The notes under the pieces: model-generated
What the model was told of the DNA's origin: nothing
The model's input: the letters and a program-made list of their open reading frames with translations, nothing else
The model's database searches: none
Position numbers and translations under genes: made by a program
Part shown: positions 1 through 8,670 of the stretch, piece after piece
How positions within the stretch are numbered: the first letter of the stretch is position 1
How the letters are laid out: each line of letters opens with the position of its first letter
Source of the DNA: Candidatus Bathyarchaeum sp.
GTDB lineage: Archaea > Thermoproteota > Bathyarchaeia > Bathyarchaeales > Bathyarchaeaceae
Length of the DNA: 16,269 nucleotides
Reading direction: 5' to 3'
Assembly: GCA_003096235.1 (NCBI GenBank)
Contig: PIXT01000016.1
Span: 1-16,269, forward strand

Positions 1-751
1 CCATACCCTTTGCAACCACAAAATCCACAGAACGATAAAGCTCAAGAAACTCTTCGGAACACTGCTCAGGAAACAAGCCAACAAAATCAGAGCCAGACGA
101 CATTACCCTGTCCGCCACTTTGTCCAGTCCAACAGCCTTCGCATCCTCCAACAGGGCATCATTAAGTATCGGACCATCCTTAACCGCCACAGTAACATGC
201 AAACCAAGATTTTTCAGCTCCTGAACAAGAAGCGTATCAAGAGCTACCTCTCCAGCGTTATCAGTCAAGTAAAGAACAGATTCAGCATTCTTTGCTATGT
301 CAAAAATCTTAGAAATATCATCCACTGCCAAGTCACTTTCTGCCTGCTGAATCAGCATCTCAAGATCAGAAAACTTGAACGGATTATCAGGAAGATCAAA
401 TTCCATGATGTTGCCAACAATCGCAGAAAGGCAAGCTTTCCTAAAACGTAACTCAGGAGAAGTTTCCTTAGAAACTATACTCTGAGCCAAGGGCAAAACT
501 TCCAGAGCCTTCTGATTGCTAAGCTGCTTCTTTTGCTTGTAGGGGTCAGGGTTGCCTGTTAGCTCTCGTATCAGACGATCCCGTTTTGTTCCTAAATAGG
601 CGGGATTTGCTGTTTGGTTGAATTCTTCAGCCAAAAACTTTAGGATTGCAGTCAAGGTTTCGAACTGGAGAGACTTGTCCTCCGTGGCGTCTTGGATTTG
701 AAGATAGCCACGATTAAGAATACAGGAAATACATCTCAGCTCGACATTCAT
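1..751 (-). CDS. DUF89/ARMT1-like metal-dependent phosphatase, C-terminus cut by window edge
   Basis: The first 250 residues are visible; the frame runs off the left edge at AKGM. It begins with a CxxC pair (C7, C10), as archaeal DUF89 proteins do. An alpha-helical N-terminal part of about 155 residues follows, then the catalytic core: YLTDNAGEVALD (D164-N165-E168, metal site), VKDGPILNDAL (D202, N207, D208), VMSSGSDFVG (217-224) and DFVVAKGM (243-250). This combination is diagnostic of DUF89 (PF01937). Known members are Mn/Co/Ni-dependent phosphatases that hydrolyse sugar phosphates and damaged phosphometabolites. The substrate here cannot be read from the sequence. The gene lies 66 bp downstream of triosephosphate isomerase on the same strand, so co-transcription and a role in clearing harmful sugar phosphates are reasonable inferences. 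The ATG at 749-751 has AGGTGT about 9 nt upstream. Confidence in the family is high. Confidence 0.88.
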   Translation of the reverse strand, partial: MNVELRCISCILNRGYLQIQDATEDKSLQFETLTAILKFLAEEFNQTANPAYLGTKRDRLIRELTGNPDPYKQKKQLSNQKALEVLPLAQSIVSKETSPELRFRKACLSAIVGNIMEFDLPDNPFKFSDLEMLIQQAESDLAVDDISKIFDIAKNAESVLYLTDNAGEVALDTLLVQELKNLGLHVTVAVKDGPILNDALLEDAKAVGLDKVADRVMSSGSDFVGLFPEQCSEEFLELYRSVDFVVAKGM

Positions 752-753
752 GG

Positions 754-766
754 TAGGTCACACCTA
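754..766. repeat. Short inverted repeat over the phosphatase ribosome-binding site
   Basis: TAGGT-CAC-ACCTA forms a perfect 5-bp inverted repeat with a 3-nt centre, immediately upstream of the phosphatase ATG. On the coding strand its left arm is the probable SD (AGGTGT). It could be a small operator or an RNA hairpin that masks the SD, or it may be chance at this length. Confidence 0.3.
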
Positions 767-817
767 AAATCAAGTGCCAAATTAATCGCCAGTTACAAAC
801 AAACTTTGCTTGTTCAC

Positions 818-1654
<837 letters not shown>

Positions 1655-3031
1655 TTACCCCTCGTAAGGCGGTCGCTCTGTGGTTGTAAACGTAACTGAA
1701 CTTGTTTCACCTGACCGCCAAACAGTCAAAGTTACAGATTGCCCAGGCGAAACCTCCACTTCCATGTACGCACTCCAATCTTCTATGGTTAAAGTAGAAT
1801 GCCCATCCACAGCCAATATAATGTCCATTGCAGTATAAGCTGCGAATCCATCAGGAGTAATAGTGCTTACAGCAGGCACTAAACCCGCTTCTTCGGCGGG
1901 GTAACCCGGAAAGATAGCCATAACTAAAAGCCCAGTCTGGTAAGAATCAACATTTAGAACATTCAATATTGTTACAATATCTGGAGTCAACGCCACTATC
2001 GAAACCCCCACAAAAGGATGCAGGTACTCCCCGTCTTCTAGTATCGAAGAAACTACCCGCCTCACGATGTCAACTGGAATCGCAAAATTGAAGCCCACAT
2101 CAGTGCCCGCGTTTGTTATTCCAACAACATTTCCATAAAGATCCAACAGTGGACCTCCTGAACTGCCAAAAGTAACCGTCAAGTCCAACTGCAACACAGG
2201 AACAACTATGGGTTCAATGTCAAGAAGCCTGTTTATCTGACTGATGTAGCCGACAGAAAGACTGGTTGTAAGCCCAAGAGGGTTACCTATGGCTACTACT
2301 TGCTGCCCAATTTCCACAGATTGGTCACTAAAAGTTAAGGGCTCAGCTTCAGATGGAGCACCAGATATTTCTAAAACTGCAACATCAGAGTAAGCGTCAG
2401 CTCCCACCACTGTTGCAGGTGTTCTTGTTCCGTCGAAGAACTCGATTTCTATTTCAGTTTGCGTTGTAACTACATGATAATTGGTGACTACCGTGTTTTG
2501 ATTCTCAAACAAAAAGCCTGAACCCTGCCCCACCGGAGTTGTGATCAGCACAACAGACCTGTAAGCATAATTGTAGATTTGTTCAGGTGTCTGAATGAGC
2601 ATCTGGTCAACAATTAGCTCTAGATCAGAAAGATCAGAGGTTACTGCTGCAAGAGTTTTAAGTGAAGTTTCGATTTCAGCCAATCCTGTAGCTGTGCTTT
2701 GATTAAGGGAGCTAAGTTGAGCTGCCAGACTGGACAGAGTCGACGAAACTCCTTCAACATCATCTTTTGTGGCATCTAAAGCAATTTGTAATTCACTAAT
2801 CTGCTCTTCCTGAGAACCAAGCTCATCTAGGGCAATTTCCAGTTCACTGATGCGTTCTTCCTGTTCAATTAGCTGACCTAGCGCAGTTTGTAGTTCGTTA
2901 ATTTGTTCTTCTTGAGCGTCAAGCTGCTCTTGAACTTGAATTCGGTCAAGTATCAAATATGCGTTAAAAGCAGAGAAAACAATAGTGACAGCGACGATTA
3001 TAGCCGCTAGCTTTACGGTTGTACTAGACAT
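1655..3031 (-). CDS. Membrane-anchored coiled-coil trypsin-like (S1C/HtrA-type) serine protease with PDZ domain
   Basis: An envelope quality-control protease by homology. Residues 5-28 form one hydrophobic segment (anchor or uncleaved signal). Residues 32-91 are a coiled coil built from three 17-residue units, with a further helical stretch to about 145. The chymotrypsin fold follows with a complete triad: H186 (VTNYHVV), D216 (YSDVAVL) and S291 (FGSSGGPL; Ser replaces the Asn of the usual GNSGGP). VVAIGNPLG (245-253) is the usual S1C element. Residues 340-450 form a single PDZ-like domain ending in LTVWRSGE. The 458 residues exceed a typical one-PDZ HtrA because of the long coiled-coil spacer, which could hold the protease away from the membrane or drive oligomerisation. 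It lies 111 bp downstream of a ParA-like ATPase on the same strand; no strong SD is visible before the ATG. Confidence 0.93.
   Translation of the reverse strand: MSSTTVKLAAIIVAVTIVFSAFNAYLILDRIQVQEQLDAQEEQINELQTALGQLIEQEERISELEIALDELGSQEEQISELQIALDATKDDVEGVSSTLSSLAAQLSSLNQSTATGLAEIETSLKTLAAVTSDLSDLELIVDQMLIQTPEQIYNYAYRSVVLITTPVGQGSGFLFENQNTVVTNYHVVTTQTEIEIEFFDGTRTPATVVGADAYSDVAVLEISGAPSEAEPLTFSDQSVEIGQQVVAIGNPLGLTTSLSVGYISQINRLLDIEPIVVPVLQLDLTVTFGSSGGPLLDLYGNVVGITNAGTDVGFNFAIPVDIVRRVVSSILEDGEYLHPFVGVSIVALTPDIVTILNVLNVDSYQTGLLVMAIFPGYPAEEAGLVPAVSTITPDGFAAYTAMDIILAVDGHSTLTIEDWSAYMEVEVSPGQSVTLTVWRSGETSSVTFTTTERPPYEG
2759..2911 (-). repeat. Three 51-bp coding repeats (17-residue coiled-coil units)
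   Basis: Residues 41-57, 58-74 and 75-91 of the protease align as EEQINELQTAL, EERISELEIAL and EEQISELQIAL, each followed by six less conserved residues. The 17-residue spacing is not a multiple of seven, so the heptad must shift phase at each junction. This looks like internal duplication of a coiled-coil segment. Confidence 0.75.
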
Positions 3032-3064
3032 GTACCAACTTCAACAATCTGATCGGTTTTAAGA

Positions 3065-3084
3065 TTTTTGGATTGAACCAAAAA
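3065..3084. repeat. Perfect 7-bp inverted repeat, TTTTTGG / CCAAAAA
   Basis: TTTTTGG-ATTGAA-CCAAAAA is a 7-bp stem with a 6-nt loop between the ParA-like gene (upstream on the minus strand) and the protease. On the minus strand there is no T-run after the stem, so it is not a textbook terminator. It could be an operator for the protease gene or a processing hairpin. Confidence 0.35.
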
Positions 3085-3142
3085 TAGATTTCAAGAACAT
3101 GACTAAAAAATAATGAAGACATCGTATTCTACTGAAGCTTGG

Positions 3143-3892
3143 TTACAGGTGCTCTATTTTCTGTGCAATTTTACGTAATGATTGCGTGATAGGGTGCTGT
3201 TTCTTTTCAAAAGCAAAAAGATATTCTCCCCCTGATTGCAGCACATCACAAGAACAAGGAATCAGATCACAGATAGGCAACTGATGGGTATCAAGTTTAA
3301 TGTGGGTTCTTCCTGAAAGAATTGATTCAGGAACTTTGTTAACTACAATTCCCGTCTTTTTTTCATAAAGCTCGTAAAGATCATGTATCATTCTTTGTGT
3401 TCCATCCACATCCGACATGTCGATAGAAGTTACCACCAGCACAACATCCGCTACGACAATTGCGTTAATAGATGAATACTGAAGCCCCGGACTAGAGTCA
3501 AGAATCACATAATCAAAGCCCATATCATTTAGAAGAGAAGTCTTCAGTGAAAGAAGCCTACCAAGAGCTTCCATGCCCCATTTCCTGTCTTTAGATGACA
3601 TGTCTCGAATCGCTTCTGTTGACGGGTCAGCCAAACCAACAAACAACTTTCCCTCTTTTATGTAGGGAGGAGTGCAATCGGACAAAATGCCGTCTACCTT
3701 GCAGGCTTTGTTCAGGTAATCATTCACCCAGCAGGCATTACTGTTTTTAAATGTGGAACTAAGGCTTGGAGCTCGAAGATCCAAATCAAGCAAACAAACC
3801 TTTTTGCCCTTGTCAGCAAAAATCATCGCCAGATTCACAGACAACATGGTCTTGCCTGTTCCGCCCTTGTATGAATGAAGCGTTACAATCAA
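3143..3892 (-). CDS. MinD/ParA-family P-loop ATPase, orphan
   Basis: A deviant-Walker ATPase. The sequence shows KGGTGKT (9-15, with the signature Lys9), the switch region LLDLDLRAPS (34-43), Walker B/switch II YVILDSSPGL (128-137) and VVNKVP (183-188), the usual strand-plus-NKxD-like site of MinD/Soj proteins. The length of 249 residues is normal. Such proteins form nucleotide-dependent dimers that position chromosomes, chemoreceptors or surface machines. No ParB- or MinE-like partner lies alongside, so the cargo is unknown. The start is TTG at 3890-3892, with AGGA close upstream; no in-frame ATG lies before the Walker motif, so the start is fixed. The downstream protease is on the same strand after 111 bp and the upstream NreA gene is divergent. 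There is no amphipathic MinD-type membrane helix at the C-terminus (it ends KIAQKIEHL), so a soluble ParA-like role is more likely. Confidence 0.9.
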   Translation of the reverse strand: MIVTLHSYKGGTGKTMLSVNLAMIFADKGKKVCLLDLDLRAPSLSSTFKNSNACWVNDYLNKACKVDGILSDCTPPYIKEGKLFVGLADPSTEAIRDMSSKDRKWGMEALGRLLSLKTSLLNDMGFDYVILDSSPGLQYSSINAIVVADVVLVVTSIDMSDVDGTQRMIHDLYELYEKKTGIVVNKVPESILSGRTHIKLDTHQLPICDLIPCSCDVLQSGGEYLFAFEKKQHPITQSLRKIAQKIEHL

Positions 3893-4140
3893 GAATCCTT
3901 TAACCCCTCATACGTGTTGTGTGGTCTGGATACGAATGTAGTACCGTTTCCGTTAACACATCTTTATTCGTGTTTAATATATGATATGTGAATATCAGAA
4001 TCAGACATACAAATTCATTTAGAAAACAAATAAGAAAACATGATAAACTCACAGTTGAACCAAAAAACTTGATGAATATCAGAAAAATCTTTTCTAACTC
4101 CGTTAACAAAGCTATTAGCTGAGCTTTCGGCGGAGTAAAG
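3893..4140. promoter_or_regulatory. Divergent promoter region between ParA-like gene and nreA
   Basis: A 248-bp AT-rich noncoding spacer. The best TATA element is TTTAATATATG at 3973-3983. Read on the minus strand (CATATATTAAA) it would start transcription near 3955, about 60 nt before the ATPase TTG. On the plus strand it would give a long leader of about 140 nt for nreA. A GGAG SD at 4132-4135 sits 5 nt before the nreA ATG. The reading frame across this spacer on the minus strand lacks protein character and was not annotated. Confidence 0.4.
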
Positions 4141-5532
4141 ATGAGGCGATTAACGGGAGGAAAAAGAAACGGCAAGGTTATCGTGCAAAAAAGCAAACCA
4201 AAGCCTTCCTTGAATGATAACCAGTGGATTCGGCAGCTTCTAGACGACTCCAACATAGCCGCAGACATGAACTACAACAAAAACCAGTTAGCAACTAAAA
4301 CCAAAGGAAACAGCCTCTGTGTAGCGTGTAAAGGCGGCAAGTTGCTGTGCGGCAAAACCAGATGTCCACTGGTTGTTAGGTTTAGCTCGTACTTCAGGTC
4401 TGCACCGCTTCTACAGAGCACTGACTTGGATGGAGCATGCCCACCAGGAGTCTTTGTGGGACGAATTGGTTACCCCTACGTTTATGCTGGACCTCTTGTT
4501 CCGCCCATCCACGAAGACACAAGCAGTTATGACCAGCCAGAATCATGGTTCGGAAAATCTATCGACGAAATTGTGGGTTTTCGCTCCTTGCTTGTAAGAG
4601 GAAAACACAGGGTTCATGTAAAAAAGTTTGAAGAGTCCGGAAAAATCATGGAGCAAACCATTGATTTAGCTTTGTCAGCTAACCCTGTTGATGTTGAATT
4701 GTCGCTCAAAAAGAAGCCCGCAGCCGCTCTTGTTCTCGATGACCAAATTCAGCCCTTTGGACCCTCTGCGCCACTAAAAAAGATGCAAATATCAAACTCT
4801 AGATGGGATCAGCACATGCAAAAGGCTTACTTTGACGATGACCTGAACGCCTCTGAAGCAGTTACATCACTATTCCAGAACGGAACAATGGTTACAAAGA
4901 TTCAGCGGGCGTTTAGTGTTGGCGCTTTTGGAGTCAAGAAACAAAGACGTTTAGTTCCTACGCGTTGGAGCATAACTGCGGTGGACAGCATCATCTCGAA
5001 AAAGATGATGGAAAAAATCAAGGAATTTCCTGAAATCAACGAGTATCGAGTCTACGAGTCCAACTATCTAGACAACAGGTTTGAGGTCTTGATGATCCCC
5101 AGAGAATGGTGCTATGAGGCAATGGAGGCATGGTATCCGGGCACAGCATGGAACCCAAACGGCAAAAACACTATCCTCTTTTCGGACTGGGAATGCTTCG
5201 ACGGTCGCACAACATACGCCAGTATCGGAGGCTGCTATTATGCGGCGCGTTTAGCGGTTGGAGAATTACTAATGAAAGAGCGCAGACAGGCATCTGTGAT
5301 TGTTTTAAGAGAGGCACACCCAGGATACATCATGCCGGTAGGGGTCTGGCAGGTAAGAGAGAACGTACGAAACGCTCTACAACATAAACCACTAAAATAT
5401 AACACCATAAAGGAAGCGTTAGTAAGAATTGGCAACCAGTTCCAGATTCCAATGAAACAGTGGATCGAAAAAAGCAGCATACTAAAGAACACACTGTTCC
5501 AGAAGCGACTCACAGATTACTTCAGAAAATAA
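4141..5532 (+). CDS. nreA: NreA-family archaeal DNA repair protein with C-terminal PIP motif
   Basis: The Nre family is archaeal; genetic work in Haloferax links it to repair of DNA damage in partnership with PCNA. The sequence shows a basic N-terminal extension (1-56), then a four-cysteine motif CVACKGGKLLCGKTRC (C60, C63, C70, C75) resembling a zinc-binding knuckle, and the conserved NreA core through FSSYFRSAPLL, PPGVFVGRIGYPYVYAGPLVP and the C-terminal GGCYYAARLAVGELL region. The protein ends QKRLTDYFRK: Q454xxL457xxY460F461 is a full PCNA-interacting motif placed exactly at the end, as in characterised family members. The ATG at 4141 has a GGAG SD 5 nt upstream, which supports the long N-terminus over the internal Met43. 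At 463 residues it is within or slightly above the family range because of that extension. It is transcribed alone, divergent from the ParA-like gene. Confidence 0.92.
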   Translation: MRRLTGGKRNGKVIVQKSKPKPSLNDNQWIRQLLDDSNIAADMNYNKNQLATKTKGNSLCVACKGGKLLCGKTRCPLVVRFSSYFRSAPLLQSTDLDGACPPGVFVGRIGYPYVYAGPLVPPIHEDTSSYDQPESWFGKSIDEIVGFRSLLVRGKHRVHVKKFEESGKIMEQTIDLALSANPVDVELSLKKKPAAALVLDDQIQPFGPSAPLKKMQISNSRWDQHMQKAYFDDDLNASEAVTSLFQNGTMVTKIQRAFSVGAFGVKKQRRLVPTRWSITAVDSIISKKMMEKIKEFPEINEYRVYESNYLDNRFEVLMIPREWCYEAMEAWYPGTAWNPNGKNTILFSDWECFDGRTTYASIGGCYYAARLAVGELLMKERRQASVIVLREAHPGYIMPVGVWQVRENVRNALQHKPLKYNTIKEALVRIGNQFQIPMKQWIEKSSILKNTLFQKRLTDYFRK

Positions 5533-5571
5533 AGAAATATTTTGGGCTTTAGATGAATCTTAGAAGAAAAA

Positions 5572-5680
5572 GGGTTTGCTGAAGCTTTTGCACGGACAAT
5601 AGAGGAAGAAAAACGAACAAACCTCTGCTACAACCGATTTGATCAATTTTATTTTCCGCGCTGAGCCTTTTTCAGCCCCT
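5572..5680. repeat. Duplicated 3'-flank element, copy 1
   Basis: This 109-nt block recurs at 8563-8670 with four substitutions and one single-base indel, including a run of 58 identical nt (5576-5633) and another of 30 nt (5651-5680). Each copy sits just beyond the 3' end of a propeller gene. Possible structure: AGAGG (5601-5605) with CCTCT (5622-5626), flanked by CGG (5593-5595) with CCG (5634-5636), and GCTGA (5660-5664) with TCAGC (5672-5676). The plus strand also has a frame open from 5557 to 5664 that reads like protein (ILEEKGFAEAFARTIEEE...) but has no start codon and ends at TGA. It could be a functional RNA, a 3'UTR element or a decayed gene fragment. Confidence 0.85.
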
Positions 5681-5700
5681 TTGATCTTCCAATGATTTTG

Positions 5701-5721
5701 TCTCCCACAAAAAAAGGGAGA
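5701..5721 (-). terminator. Hairpin after propeller gene 1, probable terminator
   Basis: TCTCCC/GGGAGA forms a perfect 6-bp stem with a 9-nt loop, 11 nt beyond the stop codon of the minus-strand gene. On that strand the loop is a run of seven T plus GT. The same hairpin with the same loop length follows the paralogue at 8687-8707, so the structure is conserved. A run of T within the loop is unusual for an intrinsic terminator, so 3'-end stabilisation is the alternative. Confidence 0.5.
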
Positions 5722-5732
5722 AGGAAAATGGT

Positions 5733-8303
5733 TTATTTTCGCTTCTTTAGTGCAAAAAACGATGCTACGCCTATGATAGATGCTACGACGACAGCTGCAA
5801 GTATTGCTACTTCTGTAGAGATCAAGGGTGCTTCTGCTGCTTGTTCAGTGTCAGGTGTCTCGGTGTCAGGGGTTTCTGTATCAGGGGTTTCGGTTTCTGG
5901 TTCTTCGGGCTCAGTTGGAGTAACAGTTTCTTCGGGTTCAATTGGTGTTGAAACGGTTGTAGCTGGATTGACAGTCAGGTAAGTTGTTGATGTTGAACCA
6001 TAGTATGCTTCACTGCCTCCGAAGGTTGCAATTATCATGTATTGTCCAGGAATTTCAGGTTCAAAGGTGAAGCCGAAATCACCATATGAATCAGTTGTAG
6101 TTGTACCATAATCTTGGTAGTTGCCGTTAGGATCAATTGCCTCTATTCTTACTGGAACACCAATCGCATTTGCAGGTCGTTCAAACTGCATGTACACATA
6201 TTGCATCCACTCGCTCATGCATGAATCAGCTACTGCGGGAACGCCGTTCGGGAACCGTGCAGTCAAAGCATATTCTTCTGTGCCGGGAGATATGTCGGTC
6301 ACTGTGCCTTTTACTAGTGATTTGCTGCCTAGTGGTAGTACATCGGTTTGGATCCAAACGTTTGTTTGAGTTGGACCTTTACCCAGACCATACATCCGAT
6401 TGTCATAGGTGTTGAAAGCCACTAGTACACTATCGCCGATAAGTGCCGTCAAACGGTAACTTGCTGCGCACAATGATAGAGTCCAGATTTCTTCTCCAGT
6501 TTCTACGTCAATGCAGAAGAATGGTGTATCACGTGGTTTTGGATCAATTGGAGAGTGTTCATAATAGCCGCTGTAGTATTTTCCGTCTGCAATGAACCCT
6601 TGTGGGTAACGGCGAGGATAGTTAACGCCCCATGTAACTTCGTTGTATGGGTCTTCCATTTCGTATGTCCATAGTAGATCACCGTTAGAAACGTCATAAC
6701 AATAAGCTATTCCGCTCATTCCACCAGAGAAGAGTTTACCATCAACAATCCAACTTGGCATGTTCTGATAGTAATCCAGATAGTGCTGTGGTTCAGTTGG
6801 ACCCCAAATCAAATCACATGTTTCAAGGTCAAAGCCCCAATGCTGTCGAGTTTCTGCGATGCTTACAACGAAAACTCCATCGTCTATACTCACGCCTTTA
6901 GATGCTACAGATACTCTGCCTTCATCCCAGTCAGCGGGAGGCGTCCAAGTTTCACTGAACAGTAAGTCTCCTTCGTCACCTGCTTTCAAGCTGAAACCCC
7001 ATGAACTAACTGAAGTAGCGCTTACATCCAAACCGACTACTCGGTCACCAAGCACAACTTCCGCGGCGCTTCCTGGTAAGCCTGTTGGTATAGTTATGTT
7101 CCATTCAAGCCCAAGTTCATCCGCGTTTTCATAGACGTTTCCATGTGGTCTCCAGCTTCCCTCATCGGACACGACTCTACTTGAGTTCCATAGAGTCATC
7201 CAAGCATCATCTGTGTTAACACTGTATCGGTAGATTTCGCCTTTTGAACCATAAAGTGTAGTTCCAGAGGGTACGTTCTCCATCGTGTATATCCAGCGTC
7301 CAGTTGCTGCATCAAATGCGCTCCATGTTCTTCCACTAGTTCCCCACAAGTATCCGAAAACACCGTGATAGTTGTATGAGTCCCAATAGAACTGTTGACC
7401 AAATGAAAGACGATAAGCATTCCCTTCGGAATCAACAAGAGGTTGACTCCATAACACTTCACCAGTATGCAAGTCTATAGCAACGACTTCTTGGTCGACA
7501 TTGGTTCCACCTCTGCTTTCAAACTTGTTGCAGTAAAATACTCCAGCAATAATGATTCTAGGAGAAGCTTTGTCTTCGTATGCGGCTCCACACTCGTATG
7601 AATGTGCACCAAATTCTCCTCCAGCGAGTCCTCCTGTCTGTAGGGGAGTTGCCCAAAGTATGTGAGCAGTTTCTGGTCCATCATTATACAGAGTTTTTCT
7701 GACTTCACTGTTACCAAGGGGGCTCACCCAGCTTTCTGAAACTGCAGACCATTCCCATAGTTGTGCATCTATTGGGCGAGTCCAATATTCAGTTGGCAAT
7801 GAGTGACCAGAGTAAAAGTCTATTGATTCGTCTTGTACTACTAGTTCAATTATTTCGCTGTCACTAGCCACCATTATAGTGCCTTCGGGGACAGCTTCAG
7901 AATAGTATCTTCGCAACGCAGCGGGTATCACTTGTTCAGGGTAATGTGTTTGTAATTTGTATGTACCAACCATTGTGGGAGTGTAGACGCTTCCAGTTCC
8001 TCCTGTTGAGTCTGTACTAAACGGACCAAGAGTTTCGCTGGTGCCATCAGGTTTTGTCAAGGTTACGGTTATACCTTCCCAACTATAGTGCGTACCTGGC
8101 AACTCACAGGTAATCCCAAGATGGATTAACACTTGTTGATTAACGCCTACAGGGTTAGGAGTAACACCAATGAATGGGTATGTCTGCATACGCTCAGGTT
8201 CTTGTGCCATAGCAATTGGAAAAGCAGCAATTACAACAGAAGTGGCAAACATTAGAATTAAAAGCATTGCGAATGTTTTTGATAGATTTTTTAGTTTTTT
8301 CAT
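5733..8303 (-). CDS. Secreted, membrane-anchored PQQ-type beta-propeller protein (paralogue 1)
   Basis: An extracellular protein of unknown ligand. Residues 1-33 are a Sec signal peptide (MKKLKNLSKT, hydrophobic core, AMAQ). Residues 40-155 are a beta-sandwich N-terminal domain containing VTPNPVGVNQQ. The propeller spans about 160-645, with blade signatures VVAIDLHTGEVLWSQ (274), AFDAATGRWIYTM (329), GFDLETCDLIWG (490), CYDVSNGDLLWTYEM (535) and FFCIDVETGEEIWTL (595). An Ig-like domain (about 660-780) precedes a Pro/Thr/Glu stalk with ETPDT repeats, one transmembrane helix (828-851) and the cytoplasmic tail KKRK. The blades match the PQQ-binding-like superfamily, but most archaeal members are structural or ligand-binding and no dehydrogenase site can be claimed. 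GAGGT lies 7 nt before the ATG. The next gene downstream in the same direction is not part of a visible operon; the paralogue lies just upstream. Confidence 0.9.
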   Translation of the reverse strand: MKKLKNLSKTFAMLLILMFATSVVIAAFPIAMAQEPERMQTYPFIGVTPNPVGVNQQVLIHLGITCELPGTHYSWEGITVTLTKPDGTSETLGPFSTDSTGGTGSVYTPTMVGTYKLQTHYPEQVIPAALRRYYSEAVPEGTIMVASDSEIIELVVQDESIDFYSGHSLPTEYWTRPIDAQLWEWSAVSESWVSPLGNSEVRKTLYNDGPETAHILWATPLQTGGLAGGEFGAHSYECGAAYEDKASPRIIIAGVFYCNKFESRGGTNVDQEVVAIDLHTGEVLWSQPLVDSEGNAYRLSFGQQFYWDSYNYHGVFGYLWGTSGRTWSAFDAATGRWIYTMENVPSGTTLYGSKGEIYRYSVNTDDAWMTLWNSSRVVSDEGSWRPHGNVYENADELGLEWNITIPTGLPGSAAEVVLGDRVVGLDVSATSVSSWGFSLKAGDEGDLLFSETWTPPADWDEGRVSVASKGVSIDDGVFVVSIAETRQHWGFDLETCDLIWGPTEPQHYLDYYQNMPSWIVDGKLFSGGMSGIAYCYDVSNGDLLWTYEMEDPYNEVTWGVNYPRRYPQGFIADGKYYSGYYEHSPIDPKPRDTPFFCIDVETGEEIWTLSLCAASYRLTALIGDSVLVAFNTYDNRMYGLGKGPTQTNVWIQTDVLPLGSKSLVKGTVTDISPGTEEYALTARFPNGVPAVADSCMSEWMQYVYMQFERPANAIGVPVRIEAIDPNGNYQDYGTTTTDSYGDFGFTFEPEIPGQYMIIATFGGSEAYYGSTSTTYLTVNPATTVSTPIEPEETVTPTEPEEPETETPDTETPDTETPDTEQAAEAPLISTEVAILAAVVVASIIGVASFFALKKRK
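5844..5897 (-). repeat. 15-bp coding minisatellite (ETPDT), about 3.5 copies
   Basis: Encodes ETPDTETPDTETPDTEQ in the stalk just before the membrane helix of propeller protein 1. The paralogue carries about seven units (8832-8936), so the stalk length changes by repeat number. Confidence 0.85.
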
Positions 8304-8389
8304 TTTTTTACCTCAAGATTTTTGTGGATAGAGCATTGATTGTTTTAAATTGTTAAGAGCTTGTTTGTGGAACATCCATCCAATACCAA
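8304..8389 (-). promoter_or_regulatory. Conserved 5' leader of propeller gene 1
   Basis: The sequence upstream of this gene matches that upstream of the paralogue in three blocks: CTTGAGGTAAAAAAA (SD region), TTTAAAA, and a 29-nt block at 8361-8389 with only two differences from 11280-11308. On the coding strand the 29-nt block starts TTGGTATTGGATGG and ends CCACAAACAA. Block order and spacing are the same in both copies. It may be an operator at the start site or a conserved 5'UTR. A GAGGT SD is included. Confidence 0.65.
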
Positions 8390-8562
8390 CAAACGCAACA
8401 CTTCTCAGAGCCGAAATAAAAAACAAAAAAGTGAGAAAAAAGTAGCTTATAAAAAATAAAAAGGCAACACAAGTTTCATAAAATTCAAAAATCAAACGCT
8501 ATATTTCCAAAATAGCACAATAAACCCATAGACAACAAGGCACAAAACATTAAGAAAAAAGA
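8390..8562 (-). promoter_or_regulatory. AT-rich spacer with TATA candidate for propeller gene 1
   Basis: The stretch holds no convincing gene. On the minus strand TTTTTTATAAGC (8445-8456) is the best TATA box and would give a leader of roughly 120 nt; GTTTTTTATTTC (8413-8424) is an alternative that would put the start near the conserved leader block. The remainder (8460-8562) is AT-rich with nothing recognisable. Confidence 0.3.
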
Positions 8563-8670
8563 GGGATTGCTGAAGCTTTTGCACGGACAATAGAGGAAGA
8601 AAAACGAACAAACCTCTGCTACAATCGATTTGATCAGTTCATTTTCCGCGCTGAGCCTTTTTCAGCCCCT
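8563..8670. repeat. Duplicated 3'-flank element, copy 2
   Basis: Near-identical partner of 5572-5680 and placed the same way, beyond the 3' end of a propeller gene. The CGG/CCG pairing of copy 1 becomes CGG/TCG here, which still allows G-U pairing. The plus-strand frame is open from 8554 through the whole element (GIAEAFARTIEEE, then CYNRFDQFIFRAEPFSAPL) and lacks the extra T that breaks the frame in copy 1. No start codon is visible upstream; a stop lies at 8551-8553. Confidence 0.85.

Noticed and set aside
197..451. 84-codon plus-strand frame inside the DUF89 gene
   Set aside because: Antisense to a clearly conserved phosphatase core; no family character.
3900..4268. 122-codon minus-strand frame between the ParA-like gene and nreA
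   Set aside because: It overlaps the start of nreA antisense, has no SD and no family resemblance, and covers a promoter spacer.
5572..5680. C/D-box or H/ACA guide RNA in the duplicated element
   Set aside because: CTGA boxes occur but no matching RTGATGA box C pairs at proper spacing, and no H/ACA layout with a terminal ACA could be traced.
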